A stretch of DNA of 46,284 nucleotides from Hyphomicrobiales bacterium (GTDB lineage: Bacteria; Pseudomonadota; Alphaproteobacteria; Rhizobiales; Devosiaceae). Below are positions 25,243-36,307 of this stretch, piece by piece. Within the stretch, counting starts at the first letter, position 1; every line of letters starts with the position of its first letter. The position numbers and the translations under genes are program-made. The DNA lies in contig WFXU01000029.1 of assembly GCA_015490455.1 (NCBI GenBank), positions 1 to 46,284 on the forward strand, read 5' to 3'. A model generated the notes under the pieces. It had not been told where the DNA came from. It did no database searches and worked only from the letters and a program-made list of their open reading frames with translations.

Positions 25243-26544
25243 TTAAGCAATAGATTTTATAAAATTGCCCCCATTTTGCCGTAAAAAATCCCCTGCTAAG
25301 TGAAGTGATCCGCAAATTACAATAATATTATTCTTATTTTGTGCTGCTATTTTTAAGGCGGATTTTATTGAACGCGCTTGCTTTGCGTGACCGAACATAT
25401 TTGCAATTTTTATTAATTCCGCTGGAGTTAAAGAAGCTCTATCTCCCTTTAAGGGAATGGCAATAATTTCATCTACTATTCCCTTAAAATGGCGCAAAAA
25501 GCCCTTTATATCCTTATTTTTATAGGCGCCTAGAATAAGGGTGATTTTTTTGTCTTTTCCCTTTATTTTACTTAAAGATAGGGCAAGCGCCTTACCGCCT
25601 GCTTCATTATGCCCGCCATCTAGCCATAATTGCTGATTTTTATCTAAAATATTATATAATTTTCCCTCTCTTATTGGCATGAAACGCGCCGGCCAGACGG
25701 CATTGGCTAGCCCCTTTGCTATTTGTTCTTCACTAACAGATAGTTTGCAGTGGCGTAGCGCAGCAATGGCAATGGCGGCATTTTCAAACTGAAATTCTCC
25801 CCTTAAAGAGGGAGCCGGCAAGTCTAATAAGCCCTCTTCATCTTGATAAATAAGCCGTCCATTTTGCTGGTAACAATCATAATCTCTTTGGAAAATAAAT
25901 GGGCAAATAGCAAATTTTTTTGCTTCTTCAATAATTGAAAAAAGCGCTTCTTTTTCCTGTTTACCAACAATAAGGGGTGTATTTTTTTTGATTATGCCCG
26001 CCTTTTCTTTGGCAATCTGCGCAATCTTTGTCCCTAAAAATTCCATATGATCTAAAGAAATGGGAGTGATAATTGTGCCAAACGGATTTTTAATCACATT
26101 TGTTGCATCAAATCGCCCGCCAAGCCCTACTTCAATCAATGTAAAATCGGCCTTTTCTTTGGCAAATAAATGAAAGGCGCAGGCAGTTGTAATTTCAAAA
26201 TAGGTAATTGGTTTGCCATCATTTATTTTTTCACAATGTTCAAGTGCTTTGTTTAATTTTCTGCTACTCACTAATTTACCAGCGAGCCTAATTCTTTCAT
26301 TGAACTTAACCAAATGTGGGGAGGTATAAATATGCACCTTTTTGCCGGCTGCCTCAAGCATAGCGCGTAAAAAGGCAATGGTTGAGCCTTTTCCATTAGT
26401 TCCTGCCACATGAATAATGGGGGGCAAATTATTTTCTGGATTACCCAAATCATTAAGCAGGCGTTCAATTCTATCTAATTTTAGATCAATTAGCTTATTT
26501 GGATGCAAAGCCAAAAGACGTTTTAATATCGCATCAGTAGCCAT
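25243..26544 (-). CDS. folC: Dihydrofolate/folylpolyglutamate synthase
   Basis: Ligase of folate synthesis, joining glutamate to dihydropteroate and adding further glutamates to folates. The 433-residue protein has the ATP-binding P-loop VAGTNGKGSTIAFLRA, YTSPHLVKFNERIRLAG, the metal-binding region TLIEVGLGGRFDATNV, ITPISLDHMEFLG and the C-terminal WLDGGHNEAGG. The start lies 7 bases after the accD stop, the accD-folC pairing common in alphaproteobacteria. Intact. Confidence 0.97.
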   Translation of the reverse strand: MATDAILKRLLALHPNKLIDLKLDRIERLLNDLGNPENNLPPIIHVAGTNGKGSTIAFLRAMLEAAGKKVHIYTSPHLVKFNERIRLAGKLVSSRKLNKALEHCEKINDGKPITYFEITTACAFHLFAKEKADFTLIEVGLGGRFDATNVIKNPFGTIITPISLDHMEFLGTKIAQIAKEKAGIIKKNTPLIVGKQEKEALFSIIEEAKKFAICPFIFQRDYDCYQQNGRLIYQDEEGLLDLPAPSLRGEFQFENAAIAIAALRHCKLSVSEEQIAKGLANAVWPARFMPIREGKLYNILDKNQQLWLDGGHNEAGGKALALSLSKIKGKDKKITLILGAYKNKDIKGFLRHFKGIVDEIIAIPLKGDRASLTPAELIKIANMFGHAKQARSIKSALKIAAQNKNNIIVICGSLHLAGDFLRQNGGNFIKSIA

Positions 26545-26551
26545 CTAAAAC

Positions 26552-27541
26552 CTATTCGGCATGGGCTACCGGTGGGGGTTGAATATTTGCTAAATTATTA
26601 TCTGCTGGCTTATCTTCCGGCTTTTTCTCTTCTTCGCTTGATTTTGATTTTTCATTCTCAATGGAAAGGTTCGCATCAGTTTTTTTGGCAGCTGGTTTAT
26701 TCATAAACATTAAAATAAGAGAGCCAATTACATCGCGTAATTTATGCCTATGCACAACCATATCAACCATGCCATGTTCAAGCAAATATTCTGAACGTTG
26801 AAAACCTTCGGGTAATTTTTCTCGGATTGTTTGTTCAATAACTCTGGCGCCTGCAAAGCCGATTAGCGCACCCGGTTCGGCAATATGCACATCACCCAGC
26901 ATGGCATAAGAGGCTGTAACTCCACCAGTTGTAGGATTAGTAAGAACCACAATATAGGGAAGGCCTGCTCTTTTTAATCTTTTTACTGCCACAGTGGTTT
27001 TGGGTAATTGCATTAATGATAAAATCCCCTCCTGCATTCTAGCTCCACCTGAAGCGGTAAAAATAATAAAGGGAAGTTTATTTTCAATTGCCGTTTCAAT
27101 TCCCCTAACAATTGCCGCCCCTGCCGCAATGCTTAAAGAGCCGGCGATAAAATCAAAATCCTGCACTGCCACAATAACAGCCTGACCCAATAAATTACCC
27201 TTAGCCAGTAAAATCGCATCATATAAACCGGTTTTATTGCGATGTTCTTTGAGCCTATCCGAATAGCGTTTAAGATCGCGAAATTTAAGCGGATCCTGAA
27301 CAAGTCTAGGAAGTTCTATTTCTTCATATTCGCCATTATCAAGAAAATTTTTAAGGCGCTCGCTTGACTTTATTTTCATATGGTAGCCAGAATTGGGCAC
27401 AACCCACTGATTAGCCTCAAGATCGCGATGAAATATCATTTCGCCCGATTGTGGACATTTTACCCAAAGATTATCAGCCACCTCGCGTTTATTAAGAAAT
27501 GAGCGAATTTTCGGGCGAACAATATTATTTATCCAGTTCAT
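26552..27541 (-). CDS. accD: Acetyl-CoA carboxylase carboxyltransferase subunit beta
   Basis: The beta subunit of the carboxyltransferase that makes malonyl-CoA for fatty acid synthesis; partners AccA, AccB and AccC are not in the window. The 329-residue protein has the crotonase-like core [38 protein letters not shown] and [16 protein letters not shown]. At the N terminus, where E. coli AccD has a four-cysteine zinc ribbon, only one Cys remains ([10 protein letters not shown], then [11 protein letters not shown]). As I recall, this cysteine-poor form is shared by Rhizobiales AccD and is not damage. A charged, low-complexity tail of about 45 residues ends the protein. In many Rhizobiales trpA lies upstream; it is absent here. 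Confidence 0.96.
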   Translation of the reverse strand: MNWINNIVRPKIRSFLNKREVADNLWVKCPQSGEMIFHRDLEANQWVVPNSGYHMKIKSSERLKNFLDNGEYEEIELPRLVQDPLKFRDLKRYSDRLKEHRNKTGLYDAILLAKGNLLGQAVIVAVQDFDFIAGSLSIAAGAAIVRGIETAIENKLPFIIFTASGGARMQEGILSLMQLPKTTVAVKRLKRAGLPYIVVLTNPTTGGVTASYAMLGDVHIAEPGALIGFAGARVIEQTIREKLPEGFQRSEYLLEHGMVDMVVHRHKLRDVIGSLILMFMNKPAAKKTDANLSIENEKSKSSEEEKKPEDKPADNNLANIQPPPVAHAE

Positions 27542-27760
27542 TAATGATGCCTCTAACTGTTAAGCAAAATATATTTATGTTACATATATGTTGTTTTTTT
27601 GATTTTATCAGCTTCTATCTTAACTAACAAGGACTTCATTAATAAAATATCATAAATATATGGCAGATTGCCCGTAAGGCAGTGATAGCTTATGGCCAAC
27701 CATTGAGAATTGAACCACATAATTTTCTTTCAAAAGACTGCTAATATGTTATAAATAATT

Positions 27761-27959
27761 ATGTTAAATTTTTTTCGCGATAAATTACTATCTTTACCGC
27801 GCCCATTAAAACGAGCAATTTTAGTTTTATTTGATTTTGTGGCGCTTTCTTTTGCGGTTTGGGCAGCTTATTCTTTGCGTTTGAGCGAGTTTTTTACTGC
27901 TAAATATCTTACAATGGGCGGTTATTTTCCTCGCTCCAATTATTATAGGTGCAATTTGA
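27761..27959 (+). pseudogene. N-terminal remnant of a CapD/WbpM-type membrane sugar-nucleotide enzyme
   Basis: The frame from ATG at 27761 begins MLNFFRDKLLSLPRPLKRAI and continues into LFDFVALSFAVWAAYSLRLS, the first membrane helix of polysaccharide-biosynthesis dehydratases/epimerases of the CapD/FlaA1/WbpM type (usually over 600 residues). A +1 shift near 27908 restores LQWAVIFLAPIIIGAI, the start of the second helix, before TGA at 27957. After that nothing of the family follows; the ABC operon begins 43 bases later. So only about 65 residues survive, with a frameshift and loss of the catalytic domain. The family call is from the motif SLPRPLKR plus a hydrophobic helix with LRLSEFF and is fairly, not fully, secure. 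Confidence 0.72.
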
Positions 27960-28002
27960 AAATGTCCTCGCCACATTTAATGTGAAAATAAGGGCATGAA
28001 TA

Positions 28003-28866
28003 ATGATAGAAGTTGAAAATCTTAGTTTTGCCTATCCTAAGTCAAATATTTTGGTTCTAGATAATCTTAGTTTTTCGATTAATAAAGGTGAGATTTATGG
28101 TCTGCTTGGCCCTTCTGGAAGCGGTAAATCCACCACCCAAAAAATCTTAATGGGATTATTGCCGAAATTTAGCGGCACCGCAAAAATATTTAACCAATCA
28201 ATTAGACATATTAATCGTTTCTTTTATGAAAAAATTGGGGTTAGTTTTGAATTGCCAACCCTTTATTTGCGCCTAACAGCGCTAGAAAATCTCAAATTAT
28301 TTGCCGCCCTTTATGAAAGCAAGACTAAAGACCCAATGGAAATATTAGACCTTGTTGGATTAAAAGATAGCGCCAACCAACGAGTTGGCAATTTTTCTAA
28401 GGGCATGAAAATGCGGCTTAATCTTTGTCGCTCATTATTAAATGATCCCGACCTATTATTTTTTGATGAGCCAACAACTGGGCAAGATCCAAAACAAGCT
28501 CGCCTTACACGAGAGTTGATTTTGCGCCTTAAAAATGAAGGTAAAACCATATTTCTTACCACTCATAATATGGCAGAGGCCGATGAAATATGCGATAGGG
28601 TTGGTTTTTTAACCAATGGCTATATTCCTGTTTCGGGTATTCCAAGCGAATTAAAAAAACAATATGGTAAAAATATTTTACAGGTCGAGACCAAGATAAA
28701 AGATAAGACTAAAAAACAGATTTTTCCAATGGAAAATATTGGCAAAAATGCTCAGTTCTTAAAAATTCTTAATAGCAATAATATTATCTCAATGCATACA
28801 TTAGAGGCATCTCTTGATGATGTATTTATTAAGGTGACAGATGAGGCAAAAGGAAGGGATAAATAA
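28003..28866 (+). CDS. ABC transporter ATP-binding protein, drug-export type
   Basis: A 287-residue ATPase with Walker A GPSGSGKST (36-44), a signature loop of the variant form NFSKGMKMRLNL, Walker B LLFFDEPTTGQDP and the switch His in FLTTHNMAEADEICDR. The variant signature FSKGM and the C-terminal domain of about 70 residues fit ABC-2 exporters of the drug/antibiotic class. It heads three overlapping genes with two permeases (1-base overlap to the next). Similar three-gene sets are annotated as fluoroquinolone exporters in other bacteria, but substrate cannot be deduced here. The set sits between a broken sugar-nucleotide gene and IS remnants, suggesting acquisition or a rearrangement. Confidence 0.9.
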   Translation: MIEVENLSFAYPKSNILVLDNLSFSINKGEIYGLLGPSGSGKSTTQKILMGLLPKFSGTAKIFNQSIRHINRFFYEKIGVSFELPTLYLRLTALENLKLFAALYESKTKDPMEILDLVGLKDSANQRVGNFSKGMKMRLNLCRSLLNDPDLLFFDEPTTGQDPKQARLTRELILRLKNEGKTIFLTTHNMAEADEICDRVGFLTNGYIPVSGIPSELKKQYGKNILQVETKIKDKTKKQIFPMENIGKNAQFLKILNSNNIISMHTLEASLDDVFIKVTDEAKGRDK

Positions 28867-29564
28867 TGTCCTTTCGCCTTTTAACTCTATTAAAAAACGA
28901 TTTTTTATTATTATTTCGCTATGGAATAATCGCAGCCTATAGTGTGGTTGTTGCGTTTTATATTGGCGCATTTATTTATGCTGGCTCTCTTATGCCCTCT
29001 TGGATGGCTGGTCTGATTATTATTATGGAGCCGAGTGTATTTGGCTTTTTCTTTCTTGGCGCTCTTATGCAGTTGGAAAAAAGCGAAGATGTGCGATCAG
29101 GCCTTGCGATTACCCCAATAAGCGCAATGGAATATTTTTTAGCAAAAGCCATTAGCCTAACTTTAATTGGTTTATTGGCGGTGATAATATTGGTCAATTT
29201 CACCCATAATGAAATAAATTGGGTAATGTTAATTACAATTGTAATTTTAACCTCAGTGCAATTTATAGCAATTGGAGTGCCAGCTGCTTTATTTTTTAAG
29301 ACATTAAGCGGCTATTTATTAGGCTCGGTTACTATTGTTATGCCACTTTTATTGCTTGGAATGATAGCATTTATTAACCCAATGCCTTTTTGGGCACTAT
29401 TTATTCCAACTACCGCTCAATTTAAGCTAATTTTGCTTGGCACTGGGGCTGGCAGCGCTACAATTTTAGAGATTAGCATCATGTTTATTGTGGTAATAAT
29501 TACTCTTATATTTTCCATATTGCTAGCCATAAAGACTCTTGAAAAGGAATTAGGAAGAAAATGA
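28866..29564 (+). CDS. ABC-2 type transporter permease (first)
   Basis: A 232-residue integral membrane protein with about six hydrophobic helices (for example around residues 19-40, 45-65, 95-115, 120-142, 150-175 and 205-226). It begins MSFRLLTLLKNDFLLLFRYG, a cytoplasmic amphipathic start typical of ABC-2 permeases, and carries the charged QLEKSEDVRSGLAITPIS loop that often contacts the ATPase. The start ATG shares one base with the stop of the ATPase gene (TAATG), and its stop overlaps the next permease by 4 bases, so the three proteins are surely co-translated. It resembles permeases annotated for fluoroquinolone export; substrate unknown. Confidence 0.86.
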   Translation: MSFRLLTLLKNDFLLLFRYGIIAAYSVVVAFYIGAFIYAGSLMPSWMAGLIIIMEPSVFGFFFLGALMQLEKSEDVRSGLAITPISAMEYFLAKAISLTLIGLLAVIILVNFTHNEINWVMLITIVILTSVQFIAIGVPAALFFKTLSGYLLGSVTIVMPLLLLGMIAFINPMPFWALFIPTTAQFKLILLGTGAGSATILEISIMFIVVIITLIFSILLAIKTLEKELGRK

Positions 29565-30289
29565 AGCTGCTTTATATTTATAAGCCAAAGCGGTTTTTTG
29601 CCCTTATGAGGGCTGATGCAAAAAATATTATTCGTGATCCAGTGCTAGTATATGTAAGTGTGCTGGCAATTCTTCCAGTTTTTATAATTTATTTTTTTGG
29701 CGAAAAAATAGCAAATGAGTTTAATTTCCCAACCAGTGTTTTTAACCTTGCCGTGCCAACTATTCTTACTTTTTCTGCCTTTTTAGTTGGTTGGATATCG
29801 GGTTTTTTAATATTAGAAGAACGTGATGATGGACCATTAATAGCAGTTGAAATAACCCCAATAGGTAAAAATGGTCTGATGGTTTATCGGCTTACGCTTA
29901 CATTTATTATGTCGGCAATTATTACGCTACTATCTATAGAACTCTTATTGCCAAATATGGTTTGGGAGATGAAAATATTTTATATAATTTTAATCGGGCT
30001 AGAAGCTATGTCTATGGCGCTAATCATTCCCGCTTTAGCCAATAATAAGGTTGAAGGGTTAGCGGTAGCAAAATTGGTAAATATAGGAGCGCTGATGCCA
30101 GCTTTAGCGCTTATTCCTTCGGCGTGGCGCTATTTAGGGGCGATATTTCCAACCTATTGGATAGGTGAGAGTTTTCAATTCACCCCATTTCAATATCTCA
30201 GCCAGAATATAATTATTTTGCTGGCGATAATATCACATATTGCTGTTTTTTTATTACTTTTTTTACTGTTTAAGAAACGAATTGGATAA
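29561..30289 (+). CDS. ABC-2 type transporter permease (second)
   Basis: A 242-residue membrane protein with about six helices, overlapping the first permease by 4 bases (ATGA). The N-terminal cytoplasmic part RFFALMRADAKNIIRDPVL, the LEERDDGPLIAVEITPIGKNG loop and the alternating helices match the partner permease of the same exporter class. The two permeases are not close copies, so the transporter is probably a heterodimer of membrane subunits with two copies of the ATPase. No terminator is visible; a run of short repeats and IS remnants follows from 30317. Confidence 0.86.
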   Translation: MKLLYIYKPKRFFALMRADAKNIIRDPVLVYVSVLAILPVFIIYFFGEKIANEFNFPTSVFNLAVPTILTFSAFLVGWISGFLILEERDDGPLIAVEITPIGKNGLMVYRLTLTFIMSAIITLLSIELLLPNMVWEMKIFYIILIGLEAMSMALIIPALANNKVEGLAVAKLVNIGALMPALALIPSAWRYLGAIFPTYWIGESFQFTPFQYLSQNIIILLAIISHIAVFLLLFLLFKKRIG

Positions 30290-30318
30290 TTAATCGCCTA
30301 TGAAGAATTTTATTATTT

Positions 30319-30380
30319 GGAAATCAGAAGTCGGAAGCCAGAAATCAGAAGTCGGAAGTCGGAAGGTGGAAATCAGAAGG
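30319..30380 (+). repeat. Short GAAATCAGAAGTCGGAAG-type repeat cluster
   Basis: Three imperfect copies of GAAATCAGAAGTCGGAAG (about 30320, 30341 and, truncated, 30369), with extra GTCGGAA units. An inverted relative, whose complement reads TCAGAAGTCAGAAATCGG, lies at 30901-30918. The two groups bracket the IS remnants. This is not a CRISPR: units are adjacent and variable, with no spacers. Confidence 0.75.
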
Positions 30381-30432
30381 TATGTCTTGTCCTGCTATAT
30401 GTTGACAGTTATTTTCTTGATTGGATTTTGCG

Positions 30433-30798
30433 ATGTCATCTATTTTATGTTATTATAGTGAGAGTTTTAAGCTTTGTGTTATTTCTTGCATTGATCGCGG
30501 TGAATTGAGTATTGTTCAAGCCCGCAAGCTTTATAATATTGGCGGCTCTTCAACTATTTCGTGTTGGATAAAGAAATATAACAAAGATGAGTTATTACCC
30601 AAGAAGGAGTATATAATGTCATTATCTGATGTTGATAGATTAAAGCAATTAGAGCGAGAGAACCAACGCTTAAAATCCTTACTTGACAAGACTTATATCA
30701 AGCTTGATTTGCATGAGAAGTTATTTGAACTATGCAAGCAAGATTATGGGATAGATCTAAAAAAAAGACAAATAGTAGCGATAAATTGTATTAGTTGA
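30433..30798 (+). mobile_element. IS3-type orfA (helix-turn-helix transposase subunit), orphan
   Basis: A 121-residue frame resembling OrfA of IS3-group elements: a helix-turn-helix around ARKLYNIGGSSTISCWIKKY, then a leucine-zipper-like segment RLKQLERENQRLKSLLDKTY and the terminal KLFELCKQDYGIDLKKR. The ATG at 30433 is the likely start; a TTG 12 bases upstream is in frame. The DDE-bearing orfB that should overlap its 3' end is absent: the frame runs into the solo IS end at 30785. The element cannot move on its own. The OrfA subtype recalls elements common in Bacteroidetes, but this is from memory and uncertain. Confidence 0.7.
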
Positions 30799-30845
30799 GA
30801 TTTGTTCTGACATTCTTTATAAATTGCAACTGTATGAGAGATGTT
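30785..30845 (+). repeat. Solo left end of the IS481-like element
   Basis: This stretch, beginning TGTATTAGTTGAGATTTG, matches 46075-46134 with only a few substitutions and two small length differences over about 60 bases. In the 46 kb copy it precedes the transposase start. Here the match stops after ATGTTAG and unrelated sequence follows, so only the end of the element is left, abutting the orphan orfA. Confidence 0.82.
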
Positions 30846-30939
30846 AGTAACCGCCCGCCGCGCACACTATCCTTTTTCCTCACAAATTCACCTTCACCCT
30901 CCGATTTCTGACTTCTGAGCGATAAATCTTCATGGCCAA

Positions 30940-31395
30940 CTAATTAGAATGTTTTTCAACCTTCTTAACGCGCATAACCACATTAACAGAGGTAATTTTG
31001 GTTCCCTTTGGAGCAGATGGAAGATTATCTAACACCACAGAATTATTAGGAATATCTATTACTTTTTGCTCATCTTCAATATAGAAATGGTGATGATCGC
31101 TCGTATTTGTATCAAAATAAGATCTATTACGATCAATATTTATTTCGCGCAGCAAGCCTACTTCAACAAATTGATTTAGACTATTATAGACGGTGGCAAG
31201 AGAAATTTTACTGCCATTTGCGGTGGCTTCTTTATGTAATTGTTCGGCGCAAACATGACGGTGCGAACCGGTAAATAATAATTTGGCAAGACTCACCCGC
31301 TGTTGGGTTGGGCGCAAACCAGCCATGCGCAAAACCGCCAATAGGCAGGGTGAATTTTGGCTATTTTTGGAATTATTTTTTGCTTTATTTGGCAT
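30940..31395 (-). CDS. irr: Iron response regulator Irr (Fur family)
   Basis: Irr represses iron uptake and controls haem-synthesis and iron-storage genes in Rhizobiales and related alphaproteobacteria; it responds to haem instead of free iron. The 151-residue protein has the family start VLRMAGLRPTQQRVSLAKLL, the DNA-recognition helix ISLATVYNSLNQFVEVGLL, and the His triplet DHHHFYIE (101-103) linked to haem binding. It lacks the C-terminal Cys metal motifs of Fur and Zur and the N-terminal Cys-Pro haem motif known from Bradyrhizobium. DIPNNSVVLDNLPSAPKG is typical of Irr. Transcribed alone; the IS-remnant region lies immediately 3'. Confidence 0.92.
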   Translation of the reverse strand: MPNKAKNNSKNSQNSPCLLAVLRMAGLRPTQQRVSLAKLLFTGSHRHVCAEQLHKEATANGSKISLATVYNSLNQFVEVGLLREINIDRNRSYFDTNTSDHHHFYIEDEQKVIDIPNNSVVLDNLPSAPKGTKITSVNVVMRVKKVEKHSN

Positions 31396-31500
31396 TTACC
31401 CAACCGTTCCAGTTTAATTCACACAATATAAAGGCTAGTATTGATAAATTCAAGATATATGTTTTAGCTCAATATTGGCCATTGCTAAAGCGATTAAGAG

Positions 31501-33543
31501 TTAATTATTTTCAAATAGGCTATTTAATAAATCCACCAAAGTGGTTGGCCTTTCTTTTTCTTTATTATTCTGCCCTATATTTTCATTTGGAACCGGAACA
31601 ATATGCGAAGTTGGAAGCGGTTTTATAGGCAAGCCTTCATGCGCCTTTTTCATAAATTCCGACCATAAAAGAGCTGGCAAATCTCCCCCGCTCAATCCAT
31701 TTGTAGGAGAGCCATCATCATTTCCCATCCAAACCCCGCTAATCATATTGGCACTATAGCCAACAAATAAAGCATCGCGTGAATTTTGCGTTGTTCCGGT
31801 TTTGCCGGCAATTGGCCAATTATCAATTTTAGCATTTTTCCCGGTTCCTATTTCCACCGCCTTCATAAGCATATTATTCATCATGGCAACATATTGCGGC
31901 TCTATAACCCGTCCGGGACCGGCGGGAATATCTTCATATAAAATTTTTCCATCAACCGTTTCTATTTTGGTAATAATATTGGCAATTACTCCATTACCCC
32001 CATTGGCAAATGGCGCAAAGGCAGCTGTTAGCTCCAAAAGAGAAACTTCTTGCGTGCCAAGCGCTATGGAGGGAATAGGTTTAAGGGGGGAAGAAATTCC
32101 AAGCCGCATTGCCACATCAACAATTTTTTGCGGCCCCAAATTTATTGTTAAAGCAGCGGCAACCGAATTGAGCGAATATGCCAAAGCATCAATCATTTTG
32201 ACAGGGCCAACATATTTATCATTATAATTTTGCGGCGACCAGCCTTGATAGGTAAATTTCTCGTCTTGTAAAATCACATCTGGAGTAAGTCCGGCTTCCA
32301 GCGCGGCAAGATATACAAAGATCTTAAAGGTTGAACCTGGCTGGCGCCGCGCCGTAACTGCGCGATTATATTGGCTCTTGGCATAATCGGTGCCACCAAC
32401 AAGAGCCAATATTTTACCGTCAATATCCATGCTCACCAAAGCGGCTTGCGAAAAGCCCTTTTTTTCACCATATTCCCTTACATATTCCCTTACTAAAAAT
32501 TCCCCATATTTTTGTAAATCCCAATCAATGGTGGTTGTTACAATCACATCTTCATCTACATCACCAATATAGGACTGCATTAAGGCCTCAACCCAATCAG
32601 CAACATAATATTCAGCGCCCGCTATTTTGGTTCTAATTCTTTTATTGGGATCTATTGCGGCAGCTTTTGCTTCTTTTTCAGAAATAAATCCGCTCTTGGC
32701 CATTTCATTTAATACAATACGCGCTCTTTGGGCGGCACCTTTTGGGTTTTTATTCGGAGCAAGGCGCGATGGAGCTTTGAGTAAGCCAGCTAAAATAGCC
32801 GCTTCACCAAGCGAAATATTGCGCGCCGATTTACCAAAATAGGTTTGCGAAGCCGCCTCAATACCCCATGAATTAGCACCAAAATAAACGCGGTTTAAGT
32901 AGAGTTCTAAAATATCATTTTTAGAATAATTTCGCTCAAGCCATAAGGCCAAAAGCGCTTCCTGTATTTTGCGTTTTATGGTTTGTTCGGGAGTTAAAAA
33001 AAGATTTTTAGCAACCTGTTGAGTAATGGTTGAACCGCCATGCCCTTGTAAAGGACCTCTACCCTCAGATAGATTTATGCGAATAGCTCCCAAAATTCCT
33101 ATTGGATCAATGCCAAAATGCTTCATAAAACGCCTATCTTCAATCGCAATTATTGCCGCAGGCACATAATAGGGCAATTCACGAATAGATACAGCCTCCC
33201 CACCCATTTGCCCACGATTAGAAATTAGCTTTCCATTATTAGCAATAATACGAATATTTGCCGGCCTATCAGGCACCGCCCAACTGTCAGAAGAAGGCAT
33301 TTGCAAGGCGATATAACCAACTATTACGGCTATAGCAATTCCGCCCCAGATGGCAAAAATAAGCCCCCAATAAAGAAAAAATCCTATTATTCTACCTAAA
33401 GTTAATTTTCTTTTCTTTTTTGAGCGCCTGGTTTGTTTGCGAATGGGCTTTTTACTCTTTTTATTGCGAATAGGCTTCTTTCTTTTACCCTTTTTGGAGT
33501 TATTTGCGCCTATTCTATCAGTTTGTGAAAGTCTAATATCCAT
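31501..33543 (-). CDS. Class A penicillin-binding protein (PBP1A family)
   Basis: Bifunctional peptidoglycan synthase. The 680-residue protein has a strongly basic cytoplasmic N terminus (about 48 residues with KKPIRK-type repeats), one membrane helix (about 50-75), and a glycosyltransferase domain with EDRRFMKHFGIDPIG, GHGGSTITQQVAKNLFL and RKIQEALLALWLE. The transpeptidase domain has SxxK in PGSTFKIFVYLAALE, SxN in SLNSVAAAL and KTGT in AGKTGTTQNSRDALFVGYS. The length is shorter than E. coli PBP1A (850), lacking the OB-like insert, and fits the second class A enzyme of Rhizobiales. The C terminus is a Asn/Lys-rich tail. The catalytic residues are all present. Confidence 0.93.
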   Translation of the reverse strand: MDIRLSQTDRIGANNSKKGKRKKPIRNKKSKKPIRKQTRRSKKKRKLTLGRIIGFFLYWGLIFAIWGGIAIAVIVGYIALQMPSSDSWAVPDRPANIRIIANNGKLISNRGQMGGEAVSIRELPYYVPAAIIAIEDRRFMKHFGIDPIGILGAIRINLSEGRGPLQGHGGSTITQQVAKNLFLTPEQTIKRKIQEALLALWLERNYSKNDILELYLNRVYFGANSWGIEAASQTYFGKSARNISLGEAAILAGLLKAPSRLAPNKNPKGAAQRARIVLNEMAKSGFISEKEAKAAAIDPNKRIRTKIAGAEYYVADWVEALMQSYIGDVDEDVIVTTTIDWDLQKYGEFLVREYVREYGEKKGFSQAALVSMDIDGKILALVGGTDYAKSQYNRAVTARRQPGSTFKIFVYLAALEAGLTPDVILQDEKFTYQGWSPQNYNDKYVGPVKMIDALAYSLNSVAAALTINLGPQKIVDVAMRLGISSPLKPIPSIALGTQEVSLLELTAAFAPFANGGNGVIANIITKIETVDGKILYEDIPAGPGRVIEPQYVAMMNNMLMKAVEIGTGKNAKIDNWPIAGKTGTTQNSRDALFVGYSANMISGVWMGNDDGSPTNGLSGGDLPALLWSEFMKKAHEGLPIKPLPTSHIVPVPNENIGQNNKEKERPTTLVDLLNSLFENN

Positions 33544-33620
33544 TGTAAGCTATGCTAGCCAAATTAGTAATAATATATATATTCATGTAAATGTGGCTTG
33601 TTTATGTAAATTAAATTCTG

Positions 33621-36047
<2,427 letters not shown>

Positions 36048-36113
36048 TCACCGAATCAAGATTGAGCTTTAATTATCTTTTCTAGCAAAATGGGAGAATA
36101 AATTAAAGCTAAT

Positions 36114-36157
36114 GTTTGGTTTTGTTGGGGGAAGCGCAATATAATTACCCACCAAAC
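36114..36157. promoter_or_regulatory. Inverted repeat between gyrB and lysC
   Basis: GTTTGGT (36114-36120) and its complement ACCAAAC (36151-36157) flank a GGGGG...ACCC stretch that could extend the stem. It lies in the 263-base divergent gap; the rest of the gap has no gene. It may be an operator or leader hairpin. Confidence 0.3.
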
Positions 36158-36307
36158 TATAGCATAATAAATAATAGTTTAGCAAAAATAAGAGAGAGTT
36201 TCTTACTAATATTCTTACTAATGGTTGAATGAATGCCAGCTTTATGCCATTTAGCCCTGCAAATAGTTCTTATAAATATATTGCTGCCTATTGAAAGGAA
36301 AGCTGTT

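Larger units (their letters stand above)
30290..30939. other. Gap between ABC exporter operon and irr
   Basis: A 650-base region that holds the short repeat cluster, the orphan orfA, the solo IS end, about 55 bases of pyrimidine-rich unassigned sequence (30846-30900), and the inverted copy of the short repeat. I see no host gene in it. Confidence 0.7.

Noticed and set aside
26552-27541. Loss of zinc-ribbon cysteines in AccD as damage
   Set aside because: The cysteine-poor N terminus is, to my knowledge, shared by alphaproteobacterial AccD proteins, and the rest of the protein is intact.
30319-30380. Possible CRISPR-like array
   Set aside because: Units are directly adjacent, of unequal length and variable, there are no spacers of constant size, and no cas genes are present.
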